From CAKOSP01 sp964372145 (GTDB taxonomy: Bacteria > Bacillota_I > Bacilli_A > RF39 > UBA660): a stretch of 64,000 bases of DNA. Location: positions 1 through 64,000 of the forward strand of contig CAYJPM010000001.1 in the NCBI GenBank assembly GCA_964372145.1, given 5' to 3'. Numbering within the stretch: the stretch's first letter is position 1; each line of letters begins with the position of its first letter. Positions 8,974 to 18,067 of the stretch are shown here, in pieces. The position numbers and the translations under genes are program-made. The notes under the pieces were generated by a model that had not been told where the DNA came from, ran no database searches, and was given only the letters and a program-made list of their open reading frames with translations.

Positions 8974-11556
8974 TCAAACTTTATGATAATTATTTTCATT
9001 TTCATTTAATTCACTTAAAACATTATTTATAATATCCATTGTATCACTATTTATAATGCCACTATAATTATCTTTGAACTTTAATAAAACATTACAATAC
9101 TCTAATACTTCATTTGAATTTTTAGACATAAGATAACATTTCATACTATTATAAATTAATTTATACATTTGATTATCATTTAAATATAAATTCAAATTAT
9201 TTTTTTTAAGTAATTTATTATACCCATAAAATAAATTACTATTAGCTACGCCATCAAAAGCATCAAATAATTTTAAATTTTCTTCTAAATTTTCTTTTAC
9301 CATATTTGATAATGTAGGTATATCTACACATAATTCATAATTATTAATCGCATCTAGTAGCTCACCTGGCATAAACGTTCTAGGTACTTTATATATATAT
9401 AAATTAATATATTTATTAAGTAAATAAGGAGTATTACTATAAGCTTTAAGACAAAATAAAATAGTATCTTTATCTGATAAATTATAACCATACGCTATAG
9501 TTTTAGGTGAAAATATTTTACCATCATTCACTTTATTTATAAACTCACTTACATTCGGATACTTATCTTTTATTAAACTAAGTTCGTAAAGTAATAGTTT
9601 CTTTTCACTAGCCACAAATTCTTCACTAAAAGATGACTCAAGAAAATCATAAAAGTTTTGTGAAGCAATTATCTCATTATTATTATCTTTATTATCTACA
9701 TAATCATCAACTAATTTTACAACACATTTTTCTTTTAATACATTAATAAATTTATTATCTTTTCTTATACCACCTATAGTAAAACTTAACCCTAAATTAT
9801 TTTTTCTAAATACTTCATTATTAACACTATTAACTATTAACTCCATAGTTTCTATATCAAAATCTTCACTTTGTTCGATCATTTTAAGTAAAGAATCATT
9901 TAATAAATCTTCATTAAATATTTCTAAATCCACTTTATTTAATACTTCAAAAAATAATTTAACATCAATGTTCTTCTCAAATATTAACTGGGCAATTTTC
10001 TCTTTGAAAATTGGTCTACCTATATAATTTAAATCACTATATATTGATTCAAATTCATCAAACTCTTTTAACACATCATCAATATTCATATTACTTTTAT
10101 TAAGCAAATCATTACTTAATAAATTTTGAGTAAAATATATAAATAAATAATTTGAACAACAGTTATTATCTTTAAAAGATTTTTGATATATTTTAATATA
10201 AAAATCTATATAATCTTTCCTATCAATCTTTCCTTCAATTAACTCTTCAGAATAATATTTTAAATTAATATAATTATAAATATTTTGTTCTAAAGAATTA
10301 GATATGATTTTAAATATTTCTTCATTTTGTTTATTATTAAATAATTCTAAATTATACTTAATCATTTCAACATAAGAATTATACAAAAGTGAATTTTGAT
10401 CAATATCAAAATTTATTAAATTAGTGTTGATAAATTCTTCTAATTCATTATTATCACCGTTCATAAAATCTATCGTTATAAGAAAAGAATGAATTTGCAT
10501 TTTTTCTAAATTACCAAGATCTAATAATTCAGCATAATTTTTATATATAATAAGCATATTTAGTATATGCTGAGTTTTATACTTAATATCAACATATTCT
10601 TTAACAAATGGCATAACTTCGTTAGTAAAACTATCCGCTATAAATTTCATGTCTTCTAAAGATTTATTTTTATCAACAGTTAAATTATTTTTTAAAAAAG
10701 AAGACTTTATCCCTATTTCAGAAAATCTAATTTTATACTTACTTAAAAAATCATTTGGTAAATTATTATATTTACTTTTTATAATATCAAAATTTTTTTC
10801 ACCATTCTTAATTAAAGATTCATAAATACATTCTTGTAATAATTCATTATTACTTATATTAATAATACCCAAATCTAAAATTGTATTTAAAACTAGCTCG
10901 TTATTAATTTTTTTTAACATTTGTTTTTCATGTTTAGACATAAAATGTAACGATGTTGTGTTATGATCAACTTTTAAAAATAAATCACTATTTTCTTTAC
11001 CAATATATTTAACTAACTTTTTATAAAATTCTGATTCAAAATAATCATTCTTATTTGTTTTACCTTCAAATACATAACTATAAATTAATTCATCATTAGA
11101 CAAAGCAGCAAGACTCTTCGCAAACATTCCCGATACTATATAAGATGTTTTTCTTACTGAATCTACTCCTTTAAAATCATTATATATTTTATCAGATATA
11201 TAATCTGCAACTCCTTCTTCAAATCTAAATAATCTGCCTCTTCCACTATATTTATATGATACAGCGTGAGTTATTTCATGAAGAACAATTCTTTTAAAAT
11301 TCTCTTCATCAATAGACTTAACCCCATTATCAGAATTAAATATATGAGGAGATACATTAAAAAATTGAATCTCACCAGCACTTGTAAAAGAAGCATATTC
11401 TGTGTGATTATAATTTGTTTTAATAGGTATTTCATTTAAATAAATTCTTAGTTCCTCTATCTCATTAGAAGATATTATATTTTTAGATGAAATAAAATTT
11501 AAATACATATCAATGCATTCTAAAAATATGCCATTAATTTTATTTTCTAAATTCAT
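8974..11556 (-). CDS. Large cytosolic protein with zincin (HExxH...E) site, function unknown
   Basis: 860-residue protein without signal peptide or membrane segment. Near the N-terminus, VLHEITHAV (His93, Glu94, His97) is followed by FEEGVADYI (Glu113/114), which has the arrangement of a gluzincin metallopeptidase active site. Residues 150-860 are a long, Asn/Leu/Glu-rich, apparently all-helical region without recognisable repeats. I chose the ATG at 11556 (MNLENK) because GGAGGG lies just before it; an ATG at 11568 sits on top of that ribosome site. It is a lone gene between pflB and the division cluster. The substrate is unknown and the protease assignment rests on the motif only. Confidence 0.75.
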   Translation of the reverse strand: MNLENKINGIFLECIDMYLNFISSKNIISSNEIEELRIYLNEIPIKTNYNHTEYASFTSAGEIQFFNVSPHIFNSDNGVKSIDEENFKRIVLHEITHAVSYKYSGRGRLFRFEEGVADYISDKIYNDFKGVDSVRKTSYIVSGMFAKSLAALSNDELIYSYVFEGKTNKNDYFESEFYKKLVKYIGKENSDLFLKVDHNTTSLHFMSKHEKQMLKKINNELVLNTILDLGIINISNNELLQECIYESLIKNGEKNFDIIKSKYNNLPNDFLSKYKIRFSEIGIKSSFLKNNLTVDKNKSLEDMKFIADSFTNEVMPFVKEYVDIKYKTQHILNMLIIYKNYAELLDLGNLEKMQIHSFLITIDFMNGDNNELEEFINTNLINFDIDQNSLLYNSYVEMIKYNLELFNNKQNEEIFKIISNSLEQNIYNYINLKYYSEELIEGKIDRKDYIDFYIKIYQKSFKDNNCCSNYLFIYFTQNLLSNDLLNKSNMNIDDVLKEFDEFESIYSDLNYIGRPIFKEKIAQLIFEKNIDVKLFFEVLNKVDLEIFNEDLLNDSLLKMIEQSEDFDIETMELIVNSVNNEVFRKNNLGLSFTIGGIRKDNKFINVLKEKCVVKLVDDYVDNKDNNNEIIASQNFYDFLESSFSEEFVASEKKLLLYELSLIKDKYPNVSEFINKVNDGKIFSPKTIAYGYNLSDKDTILFCLKAYSNTPYLLNKYINLYIYKVPRTFMPGELLDAINNYELCVDIPTLSNMVKENLEENLKLFDAFDGVANSNLFYGYNKLLKKNNLNLYLNDNQMYKLIYNSMKCYLMSKNSNEVLEYCNVLLKFKDNYSGIINSDTMDIINNVLSELNENENNYHKV

Positions 11557-11583
11557 ATTACCCTCCATATTGTTTGTATAATT

Positions 11584-11613
11584 ATTATACCATTATTTAA
11601 ACAAAAAAGTTAA
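11584..11613 (-). promoter_or_regulatory. Candidate promoter of the HExxH gene, overlapping the preceding terminator
   Basis: TATAAT at 11589-11584 with a -35-like TTAACT 18 bases upstream. The -35 lies in the 3' arm of the terminator hairpin, and the U-tract forms the spacer. Confidence 0.45.
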
Positions 11614-11640
11614 GATTTTTTTCTATTTTTCTTAACTTTT
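11600..11640 (-). terminator. Terminator of the mraZ-PAP2 operon
   Basis: Long stem AAAAAGTTAAGA / TCTTAACTTTTT with an AT-rich loop, ending in a T run on the minus strand. It overlaps the stop codon of the PAP2 gene. Confidence 0.75.
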
Positions 11641-12224
11641 TTTAATGTAATATTTTCTATTAAAATAAATAATAACACATACAACATAGATATCATAATA
11701 CCAGAATATACATCACTAAAATAATGTACACCTAGATATATTCTACTATAACCAATTAAAATTATTAAAGTAGTTAACAATATTGTATAAATTAATTTTA
11801 AACTACTTTTTAATTTAGATTTAATTATTAAATATATTATCATTCCATAAAATGCTGCACTAACCATAGAGTGTCCACTTGGAAATGAAAAACTTTCTTC
11901 TAAGACAACCATATCTGAAGGTCTTTCTCTTTCAAATATAAGTTTCAATCCAGTATTCGTTAAATATATAAATATTAATGTAAAAATTACATAATATTTA
12001 TTTTTATTTCTAACAAAAATAAGTAAAAACAGCGATAGTAAAATTAAAAATGTAGCAGAACCGAAGAATGTAATTATTTTCATTATATCAACACCCAAAT
12101 CAGTTCTTATATTAGATATATACTCTATTACAAACATATCTATTTTTAATAATTTATCACTAAATAGAATTAAAATTATTCCAACAAATATTATTCCTAA
12201 TATATAAAATTTTAATCTCTTCAT
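11610..12224 (-). CDS. PAP2 family membrane phosphatase
   Basis: Integral membrane lipid phosphatase, 204 residues with about six helices. The three family signatures are present: KLIFERERP (C1), PSGHS (C2) and SRIYLGVHYFSD (C3). In wall-synthesis clusters such enzymes are often undecaprenyl pyrophosphate phosphatases (PgpB/BcrC-like). That would fit its place one base after the PBP at the end of the mraZ operon, but phosphatidylglycerophosphate is an equally possible substrate. Confidence 0.9.
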   Translation of the reverse strand: MKRLKFYILGIIFVGIILILFSDKLLKIDMFVIEYISNIRTDLGVDIMKIITFFGSATFLILLSLFLLIFVRNKNKYYVIFTLIFIYLTNTGLKLIFERERPSDMVVLEESFSFPSGHSMVSAAFYGMIIYLIIKSKLKSSLKLIYTILLTTLIILIGYSRIYLGVHYFSDVYSGIMISMLYVLLFILIENITLKKVKKNRKKS

Positions 12225-12225
12225 A

Positions 12226-14310
12226 TTATTCTAGAACCACTTCTAATATAGTATCACTATTAACTATAGTATCTATTGGTATAGTTTGACTTATAACATA
12301 ACCAGATCCTTTTATATTACATTTTATATCCATTAAATTACATATTGTATTAACATCATTTAAACTATAATTAGTTAAATCTACCATCTTAATATTTGAA
12401 GAATTTGTTTTTAAAAATAACTTATCATCTTTAAATAATATCGTGTTTTTAAGAGGATATTGATTAGTAATATAATTACCATCACCTATAATAATAGGAT
12501 TAATATTAAGAGGTTCTAATTTATTTAAAGTTTCACTTAATTTAGTACTAATATAATTATCTAAAACTACTTTATCATTAATTTTATGATTAATTTCTTC
12601 ATCAGTTATTTTGGCAAAAGAAGCAATTTCTTCAATCGCAGTAGTAGTTATATCAGATAACGTTGTAGTTGTTCCAGTATATTTAGAAACAGCCATATAC
12701 ATTATATATTTAGGATCATCCTGAGGAAATATTGACATAAAACTTCTTATAACGTTTGAATCACCAGTTAAATATCCACCACTTGGATCTGCAATTTGAG
12801 CTGTTCCTGTTTTACCAATAATAGTTACATTTTCAGGTTGCCATAATGCACTAACTCCATTATATACAGCATCATACATTAAATTATTCATATAATCAGT
12901 TGTAGACTTACTAAATACTTTTTCTACTTCTTCTCTTCCACCTTGATAAGTAACTTCACCATTCTCATCAACAATTTTATCAACTATATAAGGTTTTAAC
13001 ATAGTTCCATCATTAGTCATAGTAGTATACGCTTGTAATAATTGTATTGGAGTTGTAGTCATACCTTGTCCAAAAGCTGCATTAGCTATTTCAGTATTAT
13101 AGTAAAAATCTATATCCCCATAAACTTCACCAGATAATTCTATATCAGTTTTACTTCCAAAACCTAGAGAATCATAATAATGATTTAATCTTTCAACACC
13201 TAATTCTAAAGCAATAATAGAAGTTGCTACATTAGAAGAATAAGCATACCCTTTATCAAAAGTAATATCACCCCATCCAATCTTATTAAAATCACTTATT
13301 GTAGCATCATCTATTTCTATATTACCAGATGTAAATATTTCTTGACCATCATATATACTTTCTTCTATTGCAGATGCAAATGAAAAAGTTTTCATAGTAG
13401 AACCAGGTTCATACTGATAACTAACTAAAGGATTTAAATAACTGGTAATAGTATTTAAATTATTAGGATTAAATGTTGGACTAGTAGAACTAGCAACTAT
13501 CGCACCAGTTTCTGCATCCATTACAGTAAATATTGCCCATTCATGTTCATTTTCTTTAGATAATTTGTTAATAGCATTTTCAGTAATTAATTGTATATTA
13601 CTATCTATCGTTAAATAAATATCATCACCACTAACCGCAGGTGTAGTATATTCAGGAACATTTGCTATTTTATATCCATATGCATCTTTTTGATAAGTAG
13701 TTTCACCATTAATACCACTTAAAATATCATCATAATATCCTTCAATTCCAAGTTCTCCAATTATTTCTCCATCAGTACTAGGTTTAGCATAACCTACTAT
13801 ATAAGATGCAAATGTACCAGATTGATAATATCTACTTACTGATTCTATAAAACCTATACCCGGTAAATCAAGAGCATCTATTTTACTTTTAGTAAGTTCA
13901 GTAATATTATGATCAAGTTCAACTTGATATTTATCTTTATTAAGACTTTCTAATATTACAGATTCTTCTATTCCGAGTATAATAGACAATGCATTAGCAG
14001 TTCCTGCTTTATCTATTACATGTCTTGGATCATCTTCATCCTCAGTTCTTTCTTCTTCTAAAAAAGCTATAACTGTATATGAATTAACTGTCTCAGCTAA
14101 TATTTCACCATTTTGATCATATATTACACCACGATCAGCATAAAGCGTTTTTTCGACAGTATTTCTAGAATTAGCAAAAGCCTCTATATTCATACCGTCT
14201 ACTACTGTTGCTATATTAACGTAACTTAGTTTAATAATTGCTACAACTAAAAAAAGAGCAACAGCTATAAATATAAATTTACTATTATGTATTGTTACTC
14301 TTCTATTCAC
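12226..14310 (-). CDS. ftsI: Class B penicillin-binding protein with PASTA domains (PBP2x/FtsI-like)
   Basis: Septal peptidoglycan transpeptidase. The 694 residues comprise a membrane anchor at about 12-34, a PBP dimerisation domain (ADRGVIYDQNGEILAE), and a transpeptidase domain with PGSTMK (about 301), YSSN (the SxN motif) and KTGTAQ (about 500). Two PASTA-like repeats from about residue 605 end in SDTILEVVLE. The class and the position directly after ftsL, in mraZ-rsmH-ftsL-pbp order, match the PBP2x/PBP2B division enzyme of Bacilli. The stop is one base before ftsL's coupled unit resumes with PAP2. Confidence 0.93.
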   Translation of the reverse strand: MNRRVTIHNSKFIFIAVALFLVVAIIKLSYVNIATVVDGMNIEAFANSRNTVEKTLYADRGVIYDQNGEILAETVNSYTVIAFLEEERTEDEDDPRHVIDKAGTANALSIILGIEESVILESLNKDKYQVELDHNITELTKSKIDALDLPGIGFIESVSRYYQSGTFASYIVGYAKPSTDGEIIGELGIEGYYDDILSGINGETTYQKDAYGYKIANVPEYTTPAVSGDDIYLTIDSNIQLITENAINKLSKENEHEWAIFTVMDAETGAIVASSTSPTFNPNNLNTITSYLNPLVSYQYEPGSTMKTFSFASAIEESIYDGQEIFTSGNIEIDDATISDFNKIGWGDITFDKGYAYSSNVATSIIALELGVERLNHYYDSLGFGSKTDIELSGEVYGDIDFYYNTEIANAAFGQGMTTTPIQLLQAYTTMTNDGTMLKPYIVDKIVDENGEVTYQGGREEVEKVFSKSTTDYMNNLMYDAVYNGVSALWQPENVTIIGKTGTAQIADPSGGYLTGDSNVIRSFMSIFPQDDPKYIMYMAVSKYTGTTTTLSDITTTAIEEIASFAKITDEEINHKINDKVVLDNYISTKLSETLNKLEPLNINPIIIGDGNYITNQYPLKNTILFKDDKLFLKTNSSNIKMVDLTNYSLNDVNTICNLMDIKCNIKGSGYVISQTIPIDTIVNSDTILEVVLE

Positions 14311-14311
14311 A

Positions 14312-14611
14312 TTATTCTCCTTCGATTACTTTAATATTCCCATTTACATAAGACAACCCATATTCATCTGCTATCGATTGAATATTTTGTAAACTAGCAA
14401 GTTCATTAAGTTGCATTGATAAACTTTCATTTAAACTAAGTTGAACATCAATTTTACTTTCTAAATCTTCAACCTTAATATTAGTTTCAGATAATAGAGC
14501 ATTTGTAAAAACATCAATTACAGGTATAGCAACCACTAACAAAGCTAAAAGAACATACATAAACTTTTCTCCTTTTAACATTTTATATCTTTTTGTTTTT
14601 ACTTTTTTCAT
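14312..14611 (-). CDS. ftsL: FtsL-like cell division protein
   Basis: Small bitopic division protein of 99 residues. It has a basic N-terminus (KKVKTKRYKMLKGEK), one membrane helix at about 18-38, and an extracytoplasmic coiled-coil stretch rich in Leu/Ser/Glu, ending in an FtsL-type tail (IADEYGLSYVNGNIKVIEGE). Sequence conservation in this family is low, so the call depends on size, topology and position between rsmH and the division PBP. Confidence 0.8.
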   Translation of the reverse strand: MKKVKTKRYKMLKGEKFMYVLLALLVVAIPVIDVFTNALLSETNIKVEDLESKIDVQLSLNESLSMQLNELASLQNIQSIADEYGLSYVNGNIKVIEGE

Positions 14612-14613
14612 AA

Positions 14614-15525
14614 TTATATCCTTTCGATAACTCTAAGTTTAGCACTATTACTTCTACTATTTTCCTCTAATTCAATTTGGGAAGGTAAAAGAGGATTTTT
14701 ATTAACTAACTTAATAAGCGGTTTATACTCATCAGGTATAACAGGTAACCCTCTAACCATACTATTTATTTCACTATATTTTCTAAATATAGTCTTAACA
14801 ACTCTATCTTCAAGTGAATGAAATGATATTACACATATTCTTCCACCAGGTTTAAGAATACTAATTGCATCAGGAAGTACACTTTCTAATACTTTTAATT
14901 CTTCATTAACTTCTATTCTTATAGCTTGAAATATTTTTCTTTCAGGATGATTCTTATAAAAATAATTAGCACCAGTAGCACTTTTAATTACTTCTACTAA
15001 CTCCATTGTTGTATTAATATTTTCTTTATTACTTAATATTTTTTTAGCAATAACTCTAGATAACTTTTCTTCACCATATCTAAAAAATACTTCAACTAAT
15101 TTTTCTTCACTATAATTCACGATAATATCTTTAGCGCTCATACCTTCATTAGACATTCTCATATCAAGTGGTCCATCATTCATAAATGAAAAACCTCTTT
15201 CAGGATTATCTATCTGAGGTGATGAAAAACCTAAATCAAAGATTATTCCATCTACTAAATCTATATTTTCTTCATGAAGCTTTTCTTTCATTACTTCAAA
15301 ATTACTTTTGATAATTTTAAAATTATTACTTATTTTTGATAACTTATCAGTTGAATATTTAATAGCTTCTTCATCTTGATCAAAACAATATAAATAACCA
15401 TCTTCTAACTTAGATAAAACTTCACTACTATGCCCAGCATACCCTACAGTAGCATCAACATATATTCCATCTTTCTTAATATTTAAATTATCAATAACTT
15501 CATTTTTTAAAACACTATAATGCAT
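14614..15525 (-). CDS. rsmH: 16S rRNA (cytosine1402-N4)-methyltransferase
   Basis: Methylates N4 of C1402 in the 16S rRNA P-site using SAM. It starts with the family's HYSVL(K/L)NEV and carries VDATVGYAGHSSEVL as the SAM-binding loop. It also shows DGIIFDLGFSSPQID, RGFSFMNDGPLDMRM and the C-terminal ISFHSLEDRVVK. I placed the start at the ATG at 15525, inside the last codons of mraZ with AGGTGG upstream, because residues before it do not fit the family. It overlaps mraZ by 11 bases. Confidence 0.95.
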   Translation of the reverse strand: MHYSVLKNEVIDNLNIKKDGIYVDATVGYAGHSSEVLSKLEDGYLYCFDQDEEAIKYSTDKLSKISNNFKIIKSNFEVMKEKLHEENIDLVDGIIFDLGFSSPQIDNPERGFSFMNDGPLDMRMSNEGMSAKDIIVNYSEEKLVEVFFRYGEEKLSRVIAKKILSNKENINTTMELVEVIKSATGANYFYKNHPERKIFQAIRIEVNEELKVLESVLPDAISILKPGGRICVISFHSLEDRVVKTIFRKYSEINSMVRGLPVIPDEYKPLIKLVNKNPLLPSQIELEENSRSNSAKLRVIERI

Positions 15526-15952
15526 CTTCCACCTCAAATAAATGTTCAGCGATATCTTCCATAGCGTCCGCATTATCATTCATAAAATTTTCATAACTAT
15601 CTTTAGCCCATATTTCTAATCTTTCACCAACACCTATTATTACACATGCCTTTTCTAAAGAAGCATAAGTAGCTTGAGTATCAGTTAAAACTATACGGCC
15701 AGATTTATCAAAACTACAGTCATTAGCACCCGCAAAAAAAGTTCTTGTAAATGTTCTTGCATCTTTTTTTGTAAAAGGAAGAGTATTTATTTTACTTGTT
15801 AATTTATTCCATTCATCTAATGAATATACATATAAACATTTTTCTAAACCTTTAGTAACAATAAAATCATTACCTAGTTTATCACGATATTTAGCTGGAA
15901 TAATAAGTCTTTTCTTTTCATCGATATTATGATGAAACTCTCCAATGAACAT
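15515..15952 (-). CDS. mraZ: Transcriptional regulator MraZ
   Basis: DNA-binding ring protein that represses its own division and cell-wall operon. The 145 residues contain two SpoVT/AbrB-like repeats: MFIGEFHHNIDEKKRLIIPAKYR at the N-terminus and CSFDKSGRIVL midway. It is the first gene of the leftward operon with rsmH, ftsL, PBP and PAP2. Three operator repeats lie just upstream of the start codon. Confidence 0.95.
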   Translation of the reverse strand: MFIGEFHHNIDEKKRLIIPAKYRDKLGNDFIVTKGLEKCLYVYSLDEWNKLTSKINTLPFTKKDARTFTRTFFAGANDCSFDKSGRIVLTDTQATYASLEKACVIIGVGERLEIWAKDSYENFMNDNADAMEDIAEHLFEVEDAL

Positions 15953-15960
15953 TTAACTCC

Positions 15961-15984
15961 CCACTTTCCCCCACGGAATACCAC
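15961..15984 (-). promoter_or_regulatory. MraZ operator: three direct repeats at 10-bp spacing
   Basis: On the minus strand GTGG occurs three times at exact 10-base intervals (complement CCAC at 15961, 15971 and 15981), between the likely transcription start and mraZ. Arrays of GTGG/TGGG-type direct repeats are the known binding sites of MraZ. Confidence 0.75.
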
Positions 15985-15995
15985 TGTATGATATT

Positions 15996-16024
15996 ATTCT
16001 AATATAAAACAAAAAAAAAGTAAA
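15996..16024 (-). promoter_or_regulatory. Candidate mraZ promoter
   Basis: TTTACT, a 17-base T-rich spacer, then TAGAAT, placed so that transcription would begin just before the operator repeats. The -35 lies in the 3' arm of the rpmF terminator. Confidence 0.5.
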
Positions 16025-16036
16025 TATAATATATTT
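16010..16036 (-). terminator. Terminator of yceD-rpmF
   Basis: Stem AAGTAAATAT / ATATTTACTT followed on the minus strand by nine T residues, about 50 bases after the rpmF stop. Confidence 0.8.
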
Positions 16037-16083
16037 ACTTTTCTTAATTAATAATAATACTTTACACTACTTTACAATAAAAA

Positions 16084-16275
16084 TTAATTAGTAGTTTCTT
16101 CAGTTACTTTAATAACTTCTTTACCATTGTAATTACCACACTTAGTACATGCTCTGTGAGGTCTTAAATTAGCACCACATTTGCTGCATGTAGTTATAGC
16201 ACCTGCTTCTTTTTTTAAATGTGTTCTTCTCATTGCTTTTTTAGTTTTACTTGTTCTTCTAAATGGAACTGCCAT
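16084..16275 (-). CDS. rpmF: 50S ribosomal protein L32
   Basis: 63-residue zinc-ribbon ribosomal protein. The N-terminus AVPFRRTSKTKKAMRRTH is diagnostic, and two CxxC pairs (CSKC and CTKC) bind zinc, so this is the Cys-containing form. It follows yceD with a 2-base gap, the conserved bacterial yceD-rpmF arrangement. Confidence 0.97.
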   Translation of the reverse strand: MAVPFRRTSKTKKAMRRTHLKKEAGAITTCSKCGANLRPHRACTKCGNYNGKEVIKVTEETTN

Positions 16276-16277
16276 TT

Positions 16278-16733
16278 TTATTCACCACCTTTAAATAGTT
16301 CTTGAAGTTTCTCTAGCCTAGGATCAATACTCTTTTCATCTAAAGAATCCTCAGTTAATATTTTCCATCCATTACCTTCTTTTTCTTCTAATTTTTTATT
16401 AGATACACGAATGGGTACTTCCAGTACAATATTTTCCCACAAAATCTCATTAATATCAAGTATATTTTCATAATTTTCTAAAATTTCTTCAATATTTACA
16501 TTAATTTCATATAATACATCACTTAAATCAACTGCATCTTCAAGAATTAACTCAGCAATTAATTTACCAGTAATCTTAATTTCATCAGTAATTTCATAAT
16601 ATATTTTTCCATCAAAATGAATATTGTTAATTTTTTTAATACCCACTTTTGCATAATCAACTTCATCAAATACAAAATTATCATTAATATTTATTTCTCT
16701 TTTAACATTTAATTCAGTTATATTTATTTTCAT
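16278..16733 (-). CDS. yceD: YceD/DUF177 family protein
   Basis: 151 residues with the acidic YceD fold. It carries a central ITGKLIAELILEDAVDLSDV segment corresponding to the family's C-R-Cys region (the cysteines are absent here) and the C-terminal DPRLEKLQELF. Known family members are linked to 23S rRNA accumulation and are encoded directly ahead of rpmF, as here. AGGAGT precedes the ATG. Confidence 0.85.
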   Translation of the reverse strand: MKINITELNVKREININDNFVFDEVDYAKVGIKKINNIHFDGKIYYEITDEIKITGKLIAELILEDAVDLSDVLYEINVNIEEILENYENILDINEILWENIVLEVPIRVSNKKLEEKEGNGWKILTEDSLDEKSIDPRLEKLQELFKGGE

Positions 16734-16751
16734 AATAAACTCCTAACTAAT

Positions 16752-16780
16752 AAAAATATAACACATTTTGTTATATTTTT
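16752..16780 (-). terminator. Terminator of the downstream end of the surface-protein array
   Basis: AT stem AAAAATATAACA / TGTTATATTTTT with a short loop, right after the stop of the last paralog at 16790 and ahead of yceD. Confidence 0.65.
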
Positions 16781-16789
16781 AAAGTATTT

Positions 16790-18031
16790 CTATAAAGGAC
16801 CTGTTATTCTAGCATAACCATTTCCGATATGACCTGTACCTAATCCATATAATTCACCACTTGGATTTGGCATCTGCACTTGTTCACCTTTAACATTTGT
16901 TCTAACAAAACCATTTCCATCAATCATTGTAGTATTAAAAAATATATAATCACTATAATGATATGAACAAGAAACATCAGATGTAGTATAAAGACATCCA
17001 GTTTTAGGTGATGAATCAACATCGGATATAACAGAAACACCACCAAGATGTCCTGATATATAAGATGATCCACCTCCACCTCCACCACTACTAGTAGGTG
17101 TTACATGAGTACCGCCTCCGCCGCCATAATAGCCGCCTCCGCCTCCACCACAAATAGCAATTGCCGCTGAGCCTCCTACACCAAATGTACCACTAGTAAC
17201 AGTAGTTGAATGCGTTCCACCAACACCAAAAGATCCACCAGAAGTAACAGTTGCATTATATCCATATAAACTAGCCTTAGACAAACCATCATTCATTCCA
17301 CCAGCAGAACCTCTGTTAGAAATACCTCCTCCTCCTCCGCCCCCGGCGACCATTATTCTTGAATTTAACGAATTAATTTCTAATCTAACATCAGTAGCTC
17401 CACCTCCGCCTGATGATCTTTGATCACTAGATGAACCTTTACCTCCACCATTATAAGCACCAACTGGAACCCAACCTCCATTAGTATTATTTCCATCAAT
17501 TCCTTTACCACCAACATATATATATATAACACTATCTGCAGTTAATTCCACTGTACCGATAGTATAAGCACCATATCCCCCATATCCTAAGTATGAAAGA
17601 GCTAAAGTATTACCACCTTGAGCACCCCATAATTCTATTTTATATTTACCGTCTGCAGGAACAATAAATTCCTGATAACTTCCGGTATAACTAAAAACAA
17701 CTTCATCAGGTTCTTTTATATCAAAATATACATAACATTTATCAGAACCACTAGTATCTAAATTCATTAGTCTATTATCATTATCCCAAGTTAAAACAGA
17801 TTCATTTATACAATAACTTTTTTCTGAATTATAAATATAAGATTTATCAGGAAAAGTAGAAATATCACTTTCTAAATAATTATCACCTGATACTTGAAGC
17901 ATAATAGAAAATACAGATTCATCTATCTCTTCGTTTGTAGTTTTATTTATATTTTGCACATAACTAAAATATACTAAAAACATAGCGCCTATTAAAAAAA
18001 CAAAACTAAATATATATATGCATCTTTTCAT
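16790..18031 (-). CDS. Glycine-rich surface protein, short-N paralog
   Basis: One of six tandem paralogs. A membrane anchor or uncleaved signal at about 1-25 leads into an extracellular segment (FSIMLQVSGDNYLESDISTFP, with a YCIN...C pair). A glycine-rich domain then starts at YTGSYQEFIVPADGKYKIELWGAQGG, with IYIYVGGKG, GGGGATDVRL, SRIMVAGGGGGGG and SYISGH motifs. These match the ALK/LTK-type glycine-rich domain (PF12810-like). It ends GNGYARITGPL without a sortase signal. I chose the ATG at 18031 because AAAGG lies just upstream. It is the last gene of the transcript that also carries the paralogs at 18068 and 19411. The ligand is unknown. Confidence 0.8.
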   Translation of the reverse strand: MKRCIYIFSFVFLIGAMFLVYFSYVQNINKTTNEEIDESVFSIMLQVSGDNYLESDISTFPDKSYIYNSEKSYCINESVLTWDNDNRLMNLDTSGSDKCYVYFDIKEPDEVVFSYTGSYQEFIVPADGKYKIELWGAQGGNTLALSYLGYGGYGAYTIGTVELTADSVIYIYVGGKGIDGNNTNGGWVPVGAYNGGGKGSSSDQRSSGGGGATDVRLEINSLNSRIMVAGGGGGGGISNRGSAGGMNDGLSKASLYGYNATVTSGGSFGVGGTHSTTVTSGTFGVGGSAAIAICGGGGGGYYGGGGGTHVTPTSSGGGGGGSSYISGHLGGVSVISDVDSSPKTGCLYTTSDVSCSYHYSDYIFFNTTMIDGNGFVRTNVKGEQVQMPNPSGELYGLGTGHIGNGYARITGPL

Positions 18032-18067
18032 TCTTAAACCTTTCACTAGTTATAAATATAATAAATT

